Positions 1 through 5,830 of a stretch of DNA of 9,934 nt are shown here, one piece after another. Position 1 is the first letter of the stretch. The number at the start of each line of letters is the position of its first letter. Made by a program: the position numbers and the translations under genes. The notes under the pieces were generated by a model that did no database searches, had not been told where the DNA came from, and saw only the letters and a program-made list of their open reading frames with translations. Origin of the DNA: Pseudomonadota bacterium (GTDB taxonomy: Bacteria > Pseudomonadota > Gammaproteobacteria > Burkholderiales > Thiobacillaceae); assembly GCA_021791235.1 (NCBI GenBank), contig JAJYXA010000579.1:1-9934 (forward strand), given 5' to 3'.

Positions 1-799
1 GCTGGCCGAATTTCTGCATGCGCGCGGGCATGCGGTCCTGCTGGCCTGCCAGACCGCCGAACATTTCGGAATCAAGGATTTCCCCACCCGCAACCTGCAC
101 GACTTGGCGACCGAAAGCGATGCCGTGGTGGTGCTGGGCGGCGATGGCACCATGCTGTCGATCGCGCGCGAGCTGGCGCCGCACGGCGCGCCGCTGATCG
201 GCATCAACCAGGGGCGGCTGGGCTTTCTCACCGACATCACGGTCGACGGCATGTTCGATGCCGTCGCCGAAATTCTCAGCGGCCAGTATGTGGCGGAGGA
301 ACGCATCCTGCTCAACGGGCAGATCCGCCGCGGCGGCGAGCGCGTGTTCGAGTCCACCGCGTTCAACGACGTGGTGGTGGGCAAGGGCGGATCGGGCCGC
401 CTCATCGACCTGGAAATCGCCATCAACAGCGAATTCGTTTACAGCCAGCGCGCCGACGGCCTGGTGGTCACCACGCCGACCGGCACCACCGCGTACGCCC
501 TGTCGGCGGGCGGCCCGATCGTGCATCCGACGCTGGAGGCGGTGGCGCTGGTGCCGATCTGCCCGCACACCCTGTCGGCGCGCCCCATCGTGGTGAGCAG
601 CCATTCGCGCATCGAGCTGCATCTGATCTATGCCGACGATGCGCGCGTCCATTTCGACGGCCAGCATCATTTCGATCTGCACAGCGGCGACCACGTGTGG
701 ATCACCCGCGCCAGCCGGCCGGTCACCCTGCTGCACCCGCATTCCTACAGCTACTACGACACCCTGCGGCAGAAGCTGCACTGGGGCAAAAAGCTTTGA
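1..799 (+). CDS. nadK: NAD kinase, 5' end cut by the window edge
   Basis: ATP-dependent NAD kinase, which phosphorylates NAD to NADP in the cytoplasm. The reading frame is open from base 2 and ends at TGA 797-799, giving about 265 residues. Family members are usually near 290-300, so only the N-terminus is missing. The TTG at 104 is internal and is not the start, because homology continues upstream of it. Visible hallmarks are the GGDGTML diphosphate-binding motif (bases about 137-157), a downstream FNDVVV segment (the family's NE/ND region), and TPTGTTAYALSAGGPIVHP, the classic NAD-kinase signature. Downstream lie an inverted-repeat element and recN. The nadK-recN adjacency is also found in E. 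coli and many beta- and gammaproteobacteria. Nothing looks broken. Confidence is high; only the true start is unknown. Confidence 0.96.
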   Translation, partial: LAEFLHARGHAVLLACQTAEHFGIKDFPTRNLHDLATESDAVVVLGGDGTMLSIARELAPHGAPLIGINQGRLGFLTDITVDGMFDAVAEILSGQYVAEERILLNGQIRRGGERVFESTAFNDVVVGKGGSGRLIDLEIAINSEFVYSQRADGLVVTTPTGTTAYALSAGGPIVHPTLEAVALVPICPHTLSARPIVVSSHSRIELHLIYADDARVHFDGQHHFDLHSGDHVWITRASRPVTLLHPHSYSYYDTLRQKLHWGKKL

Positions 800-818
800 A
801 CCTGGAAATCGAAACCCC

Positions 819-947
819 TTCACCACAGAGGCACAGAGGCGCAGAGAAAACCCCTATGCAGCGTTTTTTCTTGCCTGCCAATGGGGATCGACCGGCGCGA
901 TCGCAATCTGATGTTTCTCCTCGGTGCCTCTGTGCCTCTGTGGTTAA
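819..947. repeat. Inverted-repeat element of the CACAGAG family (MITE-like)
   Basis: Two 28-nt arms, 819-846 and 920-947, are reverse complements at 25 of 28 positions. They flank about 73 bp of unique sequence. The left arm is built from a CACAGAGG-type unit with 8-nt period (824-830, 832-838, and a CGCAGAG variant at 840-846). The right arm carries the complementary CCTCTGTG units. The element fills almost the whole nadK-recN gap. Arms of this kind recur in many environmental bacterial genomes as dispersed non-coding repeats (recalled knowledge, not searched here). Transcribed from nadK, it could fold into a long hairpin and modulate readthrough into recN. No transposase is present and no target-site duplication is obvious. 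Confidence 0.75.
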
Positions 948-973
948 ACGGTTTTTCCCAGGCTGAGCTGGTC

Positions 974-2629
974 ATGCTCGCTCATTTGTCCATCCGCAAC
1001 TACCTGCTGGTCGAATCGGTCGAGCTCGACTTCGCGCCGGGGCTGACCGTGCTCACCGGCGAGACCGGCGCGGGCAAGTCCATCCTGGTCGACGCGCTGG
1101 CGCTGGCCCTGGGCGACCGCGCCGAGGGCGGGGTGGTGCGACAGGGGGCTGCGCGTGCCGAAATCGCCGCCGAATTTGCGATCGACGGCCTGCCGCAGCT
1201 GGCAGCCTGGCTCGACGAGGCCGGCTTCGCATCGGACGGCGGCACGCTGATCCTGCGCCGCGTGATCGACGCCGGCGGCCGCTCGCGCGCCTTCATCAAC
1301 GGCAGCGCCGCGCCGCTGACGCAATTGAAGGACGCCGCCGAATTCCTGCTCGACATCCACGGCCAGCATGCGCACCACGCCTTGCTGCGCCCGCCAACCC
1401 AGCGCGAGGTGCTCGACGCCTACGCCGGCGCGCTTCCGCAGGCCGCCGCCGTGAGCGCGGCCTGGCACGCCTGGCAGGCCGCGCGGCAACAGCGCCTGGA
1501 CGCCGAAACCCACGGCCAGGCGCGGCGGATCGAACGCGAGGGCCTCGCGCTTGCGGTGGAGGAACTGCGGGCGCTGGGCAACGACCTTGCGCGCTGGGAC
1601 GAGATCCAGACCGAACACGCGCGGCTGGCGCACGTCACCACGCTGATCGAAGGCGGCCAGGCGCTGATCGAGGGACTCGACGAGGGCGAGGCCGCGGTGT
1701 CTGGCCGGCTCGGCGAAATGGGCGCACGGCTGGCCGCCATGCAGGCGGTGGACGACAGCCTGGGCGAGGTTGCCGCGCTGCTGAATTCTGCCAGCGCCGA
1801 TCTGGCCGAGGCGGTGCACGCGCTGCGCCGCTACGCCGACGCCCTGAATCTCGATCCCGAACGCCTCGCCGAGCTCGACCGCCTGCTTGCCGACATGCAC
1901 CGCCTGGCGCGCAAGCACCGGGTGCAGCCGGAGTCCCTGGCCGGCCTGCTGGAGCAGTTCGAGGCGCGGCTGGCCGAACTCGCCGCCGGCGACGATCTCG
2001 ACGCGCTGCAGGCAAAAGAAAACGCCGCCTGGGCGCATTACCAGAGCGAGGCGAAGCAGCTCGGCGCGCTGCGCCGCAAGGCCGCTGCCGCTTTGTCGAA
2101 GCAGGTGACGGCGGCGATGCGCGAACTGGCGCTCGCCGGCGGCCAGCTCGACATCGTTTTGCAGCCGGCCGGCGAGCCGCGCGCGCACGGCCTGGAAGAC
2201 GTGGCGTTTCTCGTCGCCAGCCATCCCGGCCTGCCGCCGGGGCCGCTGGGCAAGGTGGCGTCGGGCGGCGAGCTGTCGCGCATCAGCCTGGCGATCCAGA
2301 CCGCGCTGTCCGGCGTGGCCGGGGTGCCGACGCTGATCTTCGACGAGGTCGACGTCGGCATCGGCGGCAGCGTGGCGGAAGCGGTCGGGCGACGGCTGGC
2401 GAAGCTGGGCGAAACCCGGCAGGTGCTGGTCATCACCCACCTGCCGCAGGTGGCGGCGCGCGGCACCCGGCACTTGCGCGTGGCCAAGCGGGCAAACGGC
2501 GGTTTCGTCACCTCCAACATCGAATCGCTCGACGAGGCCGCGCGGGTGGAGGAGATCGCGCGCATGCTCGGCGGCCTGAAAATTACCGCCACCACGCGGC
2601 AGCACGCTGCGGAGATGCTCGCGGGTTGA
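974..2629 (+). CDS. recN: DNA repair protein RecN
   Basis: SMC-like ATPase that acts in double-strand break repair, binding DNA ends and promoting RecA-dependent recombination. The protein is 551 aa, against 553 in E. coli. ATG 974 is chosen because translation gives MLAHLSIRNYLLVESVELDF, the canonical RecN N-terminus. An upstream ATG at 881 would start inside the repeat element. Motifs in order: Walker A GETGAGKS at residues 29-36; the Q-loop-like region with IHGQH near residue 130; a long Ala/Glu/Leu/Arg-rich coiled-coil middle (about 150-390); the ABC signature ASGGELSR near 429; Walker B LIFDEVDVGIGG near 454; and the switch histidine in ITHLPQVAARG near 486. The stop overlaps the start of the following nuclease gene by 4 nt. 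I see no CTGT-N8-ACAG type LexA box in the 174-bp upstream gap, so SOS control is not evident here. Confidence 0.97.
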   Translation: MLAHLSIRNYLLVESVELDFAPGLTVLTGETGAGKSILVDALALALGDRAEGGVVRQGAARAEIAAEFAIDGLPQLAAWLDEAGFASDGGTLILRRVIDAGGRSRAFINGSAAPLTQLKDAAEFLLDIHGQHAHHALLRPPTQREVLDAYAGALPQAAAVSAAWHAWQAARQQRLDAETHGQARRIEREGLALAVEELRALGNDLARWDEIQTEHARLAHVTTLIEGGQALIEGLDEGEAAVSGRLGEMGARLAAMQAVDDSLGEVAALLNSASADLAEAVHALRRYADALNLDPERLAELDRLLADMHRLARKHRVQPESLAGLLEQFEARLAELAAGDDLDALQAKENAAWAHYQSEAKQLGALRRKAAAALSKQVTAAMRELALAGGQLDIVLQPAGEPRAHGLEDVAFLVASHPGLPPGPLGKVASGGELSRISLAIQTALSGVAGVPTLIFDEVDVGIGGSVAEAVGRRLAKLGETRQVLVITHLPQVAARGTRHLRVAKRANGGFVTSNIESLDEAARVEEIARMLGGLKITATTRQHAAEMLAG

Positions 2630-3111
2630 GAACCCTGCTTGCGCTGATCCTGCTGTTCGCCGGTTCGGCCTGGGCGGACACGATGCGGGGCGTGGTCATC
2701 GTTGTGATCGACGGCGACACCGTGCTGTTCAAACCCGACCCCTACCATCCTTCATCCCGCGCCTTTCTCAAGGTGCGCCTCGCCGATATCGATGCGCCGG
2801 AAGCGAACCAGCCGCACGGCGCAGCGGCGACCCGCGCGCTCCGGGACATGGCGTTGAAGCGGCGCGCGACGCTCGATGTCGTCGCCACCGATCGCTACGG
2901 CCGCAAACTCGGGCGTCTCGACGTCGACGGCATGGCGATCAATGCGGAACTGGTGCGGCGCGGGCATGCCTGGACATCGTCGCGCGATGCCGCCGATCCC
3001 TTGCGCAGCATGCAGGAAGAAGCGCGCCGGGCGCGGCGCGGGCTGTGGCAGGACGCCGACCCGACGCCGCCGTGGGTGTGGCGGCGCACCCAGCCGGTAT
3101 CGGCGAACTGA
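2626..3111 (+). CDS. Secreted thermonuclease-family (SNase-like) nuclease
   Basis: Small exported nuclease of the staphylococcal nuclease fold, 161 aa. TTG 2626 lies within the recN stop (TTGA, 4-nt overlap), which suggests translational coupling. It is favoured because it yields a complete signal peptide: MRTLLALILLFAGSAWA with probable cleavage after Ala17. The mature domain keeps every catalytic position of Staphylococcus nuclease: DGDTV (Asp31, equivalent to Asp21), VRLADIDAPE (Arg51, Asp56, Glu59, equivalent to Arg35, Asp40, Glu43) and DRYGRKLGRL (Arg93, equivalent to Arg87). It is therefore expected to be an active Ca2+-dependent phosphodiesterase in the periplasm or outside the cell. 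The C-terminus (AELVRRGHAW, then RRGLW) is also typical of bacterial SNase-like proteins. The gene ends 1 nt from the convergent SulP gene. Confidence 0.9.
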   Translation: MRTLLALILLFAGSAWADTMRGVVIVVIDGDTVLFKPDPYHPSSRAFLKVRLADIDAPEANQPHGAAATRALRDMALKRRATLDVVATDRYGRKLGRLDVDGMAINAELVRRGHAWTSSRDAADPLRSMQEEARRARRGLWQDADPTPPWVWRRTQPVSAN

Positions 3112-3112
3112 A

Positions 3113-4918
3113 TCAGCCGGCGGCTTCGCGCGGCGTGCCGTCGGGCAGCGCCACGTGGCACTCGCGGAAAATCCGTGCCGTGCAGCTGCGGCAGATCTCG
3201 CTGTCCAGCCGCGGGTAGATTGCCTGGATGGCGTCGCCCTTGTGGCGGAAAATCTGGTCTTCTCCGACCGTGTCGACCTGGCCGCTGCGGCGCAGCATCT
3301 CGCAGAAATCCGGCTGCACGCCCACCAGGTACAGCCCCCCGCCCAGCTTGCGCCGCCGCGTGGCCTCCTTGGCCAGCAACTCGGCGCCCGCGAGGTCGAT
3401 GAAACCGATCGCGCGCGCGGTGATCAGCAGGTGTTTCTTCTGCGGGGCGGCCTCGTCGACGTTGCGGAAATGCTGCTGCACGTGCTCGACCGCGCCGAAG
3501 AAGATCGATCCTTCCACGCGCAGTATGGCCATCTGCGGACAGGTGGGCGTGTCTGCGGCGGCGGGTACGAACTTGCGGCGCGGGTTGTCGAGCTCGTCGG
3601 CGAGCGGCACCAGTTCGCGGATCGACGGCCGCGAAGTGCGATACAGGTAGAACAGCAGCGACACCAGGATGCCGAGGAAGATGCCCTTTTCCAGGTCGAC
3701 CAGGGTGCCGGCGAAGGTGATCGCGAGCACGATGCGCTCGCGCTTGTGGCGCCTGAAGATTTCGCCGATGTGGTGGAAGTCGATCAGTCCCCACGCCACG
3801 ATGAACAGGATGGCCGCCATCGACGGCACCGGCAGGTAGGCGGCGAGCGGCGCGACCAGCAGCACGATGAGCAGCAGGAACACGGCCGACAGCGCGGCGG
3901 CCAGCGGCGTCTTCGCGCCCGAGGCGTAGTTGACGCCGCTGCGGTTGAACGAGCCGCTGGAGGCGTAGCCGGAGAAAAAGCTGCCGGCGATGTTGGACAG
4001 CCCCTGGCCGACGAACTCCTGGTCGCTGTCGATGCGCTGGTCGGACTTGATCGCGACCGAACGCGCAATCGCCACCGCTTCGGTGAGCGCCAGGATCGCG
4101 ATGATGGTGGCGGGAAACAGGGTCTGCTTGATCGCGGTGAACGAGAAATCCGGCACCGAAAACGGCGGGAACGACGCCACCAGCGCGCCGACGGTGCGGA
4201 TGCCGGTTTGCCCCGCGCCGTATTGCGCATTGAGGAGGGCCGCCGCCACGCTGCCCGCCACCATGGCGACGATCATGTACGGCAGCTTGGGCAGGTAGTG
4301 TTTGGCAAGCATGCCCGACACCAGTGTGACCATGCCTACCGTCAGCACCCAGGGCTGGATGTCCGCGAGGTGGGTGCCGAAGTGGATCAGCACTTCGTGG
4401 AAATGCGCGCCGCGCGGCATCTCCAGGCCGAAGAAATTCTTGATCTGGCTGGCGGCGATGAGGATGGCGGCGCCCGCGGTGAAGCCGATGATGACCGTGT
4501 GCGAGATGAAGTTGACCAGCGCGCCCAGCCGCGCCAGGCCCATCGCCAGCTGGATCAGGCCGGCGAGGAAGGTCAGCGTGAGCACCAGGCCGATGAACTG
4601 CGGGCTGCCGGGTTCGGCCAGCGGGCTGATCGAGGCGAACACCACGATCGAGATCGCCGTGGTCGGCCCCGACACCAAGTGCCAGCTCGATCCCCACAGC
4701 GCCGCGACGATGGCGGGCACCATCGCCGCATAGAGGCCGTATTCGGGCGGCAGCCCGGCGATGGTGGCAAACGCCACCGCCTGCGGCAGCACGACCATCG
4801 CACCGGTGAGCGCGGCGACGCTGTCGGCCTTGAACGTTTGCGGGGTGACGTGGGGCCACCAGCGCAGGAAGGGCAACAGGCGATACAGCCAGAGCGGGCA
4901 GGCCTTGAGATCGATCAC
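3113..4918 (-). CDS. SulP/SLC26 family anion transporter with STAS domain
   Basis: Inner-membrane anion transporter of 601 aa. SulP members carry sulfate, bicarbonate or other anions, and the substrate cannot be read from sequence. The N-terminal SulP signature is clear: LPQAVAFATIAGLPPEYGLY at residues 44-63, then GSSWHLVSGPTTAIS at 76-90, followed by many hydrophobic segments to about residue 410. A cytoplasmic STAS domain spans about 460-570 (IGFIDLAGAELL near residues 505-512) and lacks the phosphorylatable serine of anti-sigma antagonists. The tail carries Cys576, Cys579 and Cys587 in a C-x2-C-x7-C-H arrangement. The start is GTG 4918, preceded by GGAG five bases away. An in-frame TAA just upstream rules out a longer protein. 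It is transcribed divergently from the cytochrome genes, and no terminator fits in the 1-nt gap to the nuclease gene. Confidence 0.93.
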   Translation of the reverse strand: MIDLKACPLWLYRLLPFLRWWPHVTPQTFKADSVAALTGAMVVLPQAVAFATIAGLPPEYGLYAAMVPAIVAALWGSSWHLVSGPTTAISIVVFASISPLAEPGSPQFIGLVLTLTFLAGLIQLAMGLARLGALVNFISHTVIIGFTAGAAILIAASQIKNFFGLEMPRGAHFHEVLIHFGTHLADIQPWVLTVGMVTLVSGMLAKHYLPKLPYMIVAMVAGSVAAALLNAQYGAGQTGIRTVGALVASFPPFSVPDFSFTAIKQTLFPATIIAILALTEAVAIARSVAIKSDQRIDSDQEFVGQGLSNIAGSFFSGYASSGSFNRSGVNYASGAKTPLAAALSAVFLLLIVLLVAPLAAYLPVPSMAAILFIVAWGLIDFHHIGEIFRRHKRERIVLAITFAGTLVDLEKGIFLGILVSLLFYLYRTSRPSIRELVPLADELDNPRRKFVPAAADTPTCPQMAILRVEGSIFFGAVEHVQQHFRNVDEAAPQKKHLLITARAIGFIDLAGAELLAKEATRRRKLGGGLYLVGVQPDFCEMLRRSGQVDTVGEDQIFRHKGDAIQAIYPRLDSEICRSCTARIFRECHVALPDGTPREAAG

Positions 4919-5015
4919 GCAAACTCCAGAAGCATATTAGCGAATAATACTATAACTCATTGTCATAAAAGGATTTTTGCCCTGAATGGCGTTCGTCAAA
5001 CAGGCCGTCCGGTTT
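4919..5015 (-). promoter_or_regulatory. AT-rich divergent promoter region with a small dyad ahead of the SulP gene
   Basis: The 164-bp gap between the SulP gene and the cytochrome genes includes an unusually AT-rich stretch (about 4930-4978) for this GC-rich window. It contains a perfect 5-5-5 dyad, TATTA-GCGAA-TAATA, at 4935-4949. This lies 17-31 nt upstream of the GTG start of the transporter gene, so a bound regulator would overlap the transcript start or promoter -10 area. No clean -35/-10 pair can be named on the minus strand. The operator role is inference; the AT-richness and the dyad are seen directly. Confidence 0.35.
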
Positions 5016-5021
5016 TATAAT
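4992..5021 (+). promoter_or_regulatory. Candidate sigma-70 promoter for the cytochrome pair
   Basis: A consensus TATAAT -10 box is at 5016-5021. A poor -35 candidate (TTCGTC, 4992-4997) lies 18 nt upstream. The predicted start near 5028 would give a leader of about 55 nt that contains the hairpin at 5037-5055. The weak -35 suggests an activator or a modest basal level (inference). Confidence 0.45.
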
Positions 5022-5036
5022 GGGCGGCGAACCCTG

Positions 5037-5055
5037 CGTCAGACGGGGTCTGACG
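5037..5055 (+). promoter_or_regulatory. Perfect 8-bp hairpin in the cytochrome leader
   Basis: CGTCAGAC (5037-5044) and GTCTGACG (5048-5055) are perfect inverted repeats around a GGG loop. The hairpin begins about 10 nt after the predicted transcript start and ends 27 nt before the ATG at 5083, leaving the ribosome-binding site (GAGGA, 5076-5080) free. It has no T-run, so it is not a terminator. It could be a 5' mRNA-stabilising stem or a dyad operator; the sequence does not decide between these. Confidence 0.5.
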
Positions 5056-5082
5056 ACAACTCAACCAAAGAGAGCGAGGAAG

Positions 5083-5418
5083 ATGAAAACCACCACGATG
5101 ACGCTGTGCGCGTCCGTGCTGATGGCGTTGGCCGTGCCGGTACAGGCGGCGGGCGACCCCAAGGCCGGACAAGTCAAAACCTCGATGTGCGCCGGCTGCC
5201 ACGGCATCGCCGGCTGGCGCACCGCCTATCCCAGCGTATACAGCGTTCCCAAGCTGGGCGGACAGCACGCCGATTATATCGTGGCGGCACTCAAGGCCTA
5301 CAAGAGCGGCGAGCGCAGCCATCCGAGCATGAAGGGAATCGCGGCCAGCCTGTCCGACCAGGACATGGAAGATCTCGCAGCCTATTACGCGTCGCCCTAC
5401 AGCGGCCCGGCCAACTAA
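5083..5418 (+). CDS. Periplasmic monoheme cytochrome c (c4/c553-like), first of a pair
   Basis: Class I c-type cytochrome, 111 aa, expected to carry electrons in the periplasm. ATG 5083 is chosen because it follows a good Shine-Dalgarno (GAGGA, 5076-5080) and starts a proper signal peptide (residues 1-22, ending VPVQA before AGDPKAGQ). The open frame further upstream has no plausible leader. Heme attachment is CAGCH at residues 36-40, with His40 the proximal ligand. Met83 in HPSMKG is the probable distal ligand. LSDQDMEDLAAYYASP is the typical C-terminal helix of cytochrome c4 domains. The insert GIAGWRTAYPSVYSVPKLGGQ replaces the usual GADG-loop of the partner gene, so the two proteins are not simple duplicates. 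The next cytochrome gene starts 14 nt after the stop, which indicates one operon. The terminal redox partners are not visible. Confidence 0.93.
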   Translation: MKTTTMTLCASVLMALAVPVQAAGDPKAGQVKTSMCAGCHGIAGWRTAYPSVYSVPKLGGQHADYIVAALKAYKSGERSHPSMKGIAASLSDQDMEDLAAYYASPYSGPAN

Positions 5419-5432
5419 CCGAGGACAGCATC

Positions 5433-5756
5433 ATGAAAAAAACATTGTTCATCCTCGCTGCGGTTGCGCTGGGTTTTTCCCTGCCGGTTCACGCCAAGGG
5501 CAGCTATGAAGCGGGCAAGGCCAAGTCGGCCGCCTGTGCCGCCTGCCATGGCGCGGACGGCGTCAGTTCCGTGCCTTCTTTCCCCGTGCTGGCGGGCCAG
5601 CAGCGCGATTATCTGTATCACGCCCTCAAGGATTACAAATCGGGCAAGCGCAACAACCCCATCATGGCCGGACAGGTGCAGAACCTGTCCGATGCGGACA
5701 TGCTTGATCTGGCGTTGTATTTCTCCAAACAGAAAGGCCTGAGCCTGAAGTACTGA
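5433..5756 (+). CDS. Periplasmic monoheme cytochrome c (c4-like), second of a pair
   Basis: Small exported class I cytochrome c, 107 aa, probably co-translated with the preceding one. The start ATG 5433 has GAGGA at 5421-5425, seven bases upstream. The signal peptide MKKTLFILAAVALGFSLPVHA (residues 1-21) precedes KGSYEAGKAK. Heme attachment is CAACH at residues 35-39. The sequence then follows the cytochrome c4 domain pattern: HGADGVS, FPVLAGQQRDYLYHALKDYKSGKR, and NPIMAG with Met78 as likely distal ligand. It ends with LSDADMLDLALYFSKQKG. Diheme cytochrome c4 has two such domains in one chain of about 200 aa; here the two domain-like units are separate genes, each with its own signal peptide. 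Whether the products dimerise is inference. A strong terminator follows 28 nt after the stop. Confidence 0.94.
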   Translation: MKKTLFILAAVALGFSLPVHAKGSYEAGKAKSAACAACHGADGVSSVPSFPVLAGQQRDYLYHALKDYKSGKRNNPIMAGQVQNLSDADMLDLALYFSKQKGLSLKY

Positions 5757-5784
5757 TTGATGCGGCGCGCTTCGGCGCAGAAAG

Positions 5785-5821
5785 AACGGGCGTGGCCAGG
5801 CGGGTGGGCACGCCCGTTTTT
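5785..5821 (+). terminator. Rho-independent terminator of the cytochrome operon
   Basis: A perfect 10-bp stem is formed by AACGGGCGTG (5785-5794) and CACGCCCGTT (5809-5818) around a 14-nt loop. It runs directly into a T-tract (5817-5821). It sits 28 nt after the second cytochrome stop and 10 nt before the end of the convergent HDOD-GGDEF gene. The opposite strand has only a broken T-run, so it should work mainly on the plus strand. Confidence 0.88.
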
Positions 5822-5830
5822 ATGTACGAT

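Noticed and set aside
881..973. An upstream ATG that would lengthen RecN by 31 residues
   Set aside because: The added residues are translated from the right arm of the repeat element and precede the canonical RecN N-terminus MLAHLSIRN at 974.
800..973. A LexA/SOS box upstream of recN
   Set aside because: I scanned for CTGT-N8-ACAG type palindromes and found none. The CTGTG and CACAG strings present belong to the repeat arms with the wrong spacing and orientation.
944..2605. A 553-aa open frame antisense to recN
   Set aside because: It is an antisense shadow made long by high GC at third positions. RecN on the plus strand has every ATPase motif.
2895..4922. A 675-aa open frame on the minus strand in another frame over the SulP gene
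   Set aside because: It is Arg/Ala/Pro/His-rich low-complexity translation with no motif. The neighbouring frame carries all SulP signatures.
2876..5020. A 714-aa open frame on the plus strand antisense to the SulP gene
   Set aside because: It is a GC-rich shadow: the composition is His/Arg/Gln/Asp-rich with no recognisable domain, and the opposite strand holds a clear SulP transporter. Its first part also overlaps the nuclease gene in another frame.
4986..5432. A long in-frame extension upstream of the second cytochrome, giving 256 aa
   Set aside because: The first 149 residues are the wrong frame of the first cytochrome gene. The signal peptide and ribosome-binding site at 5421-5433 define the real start.
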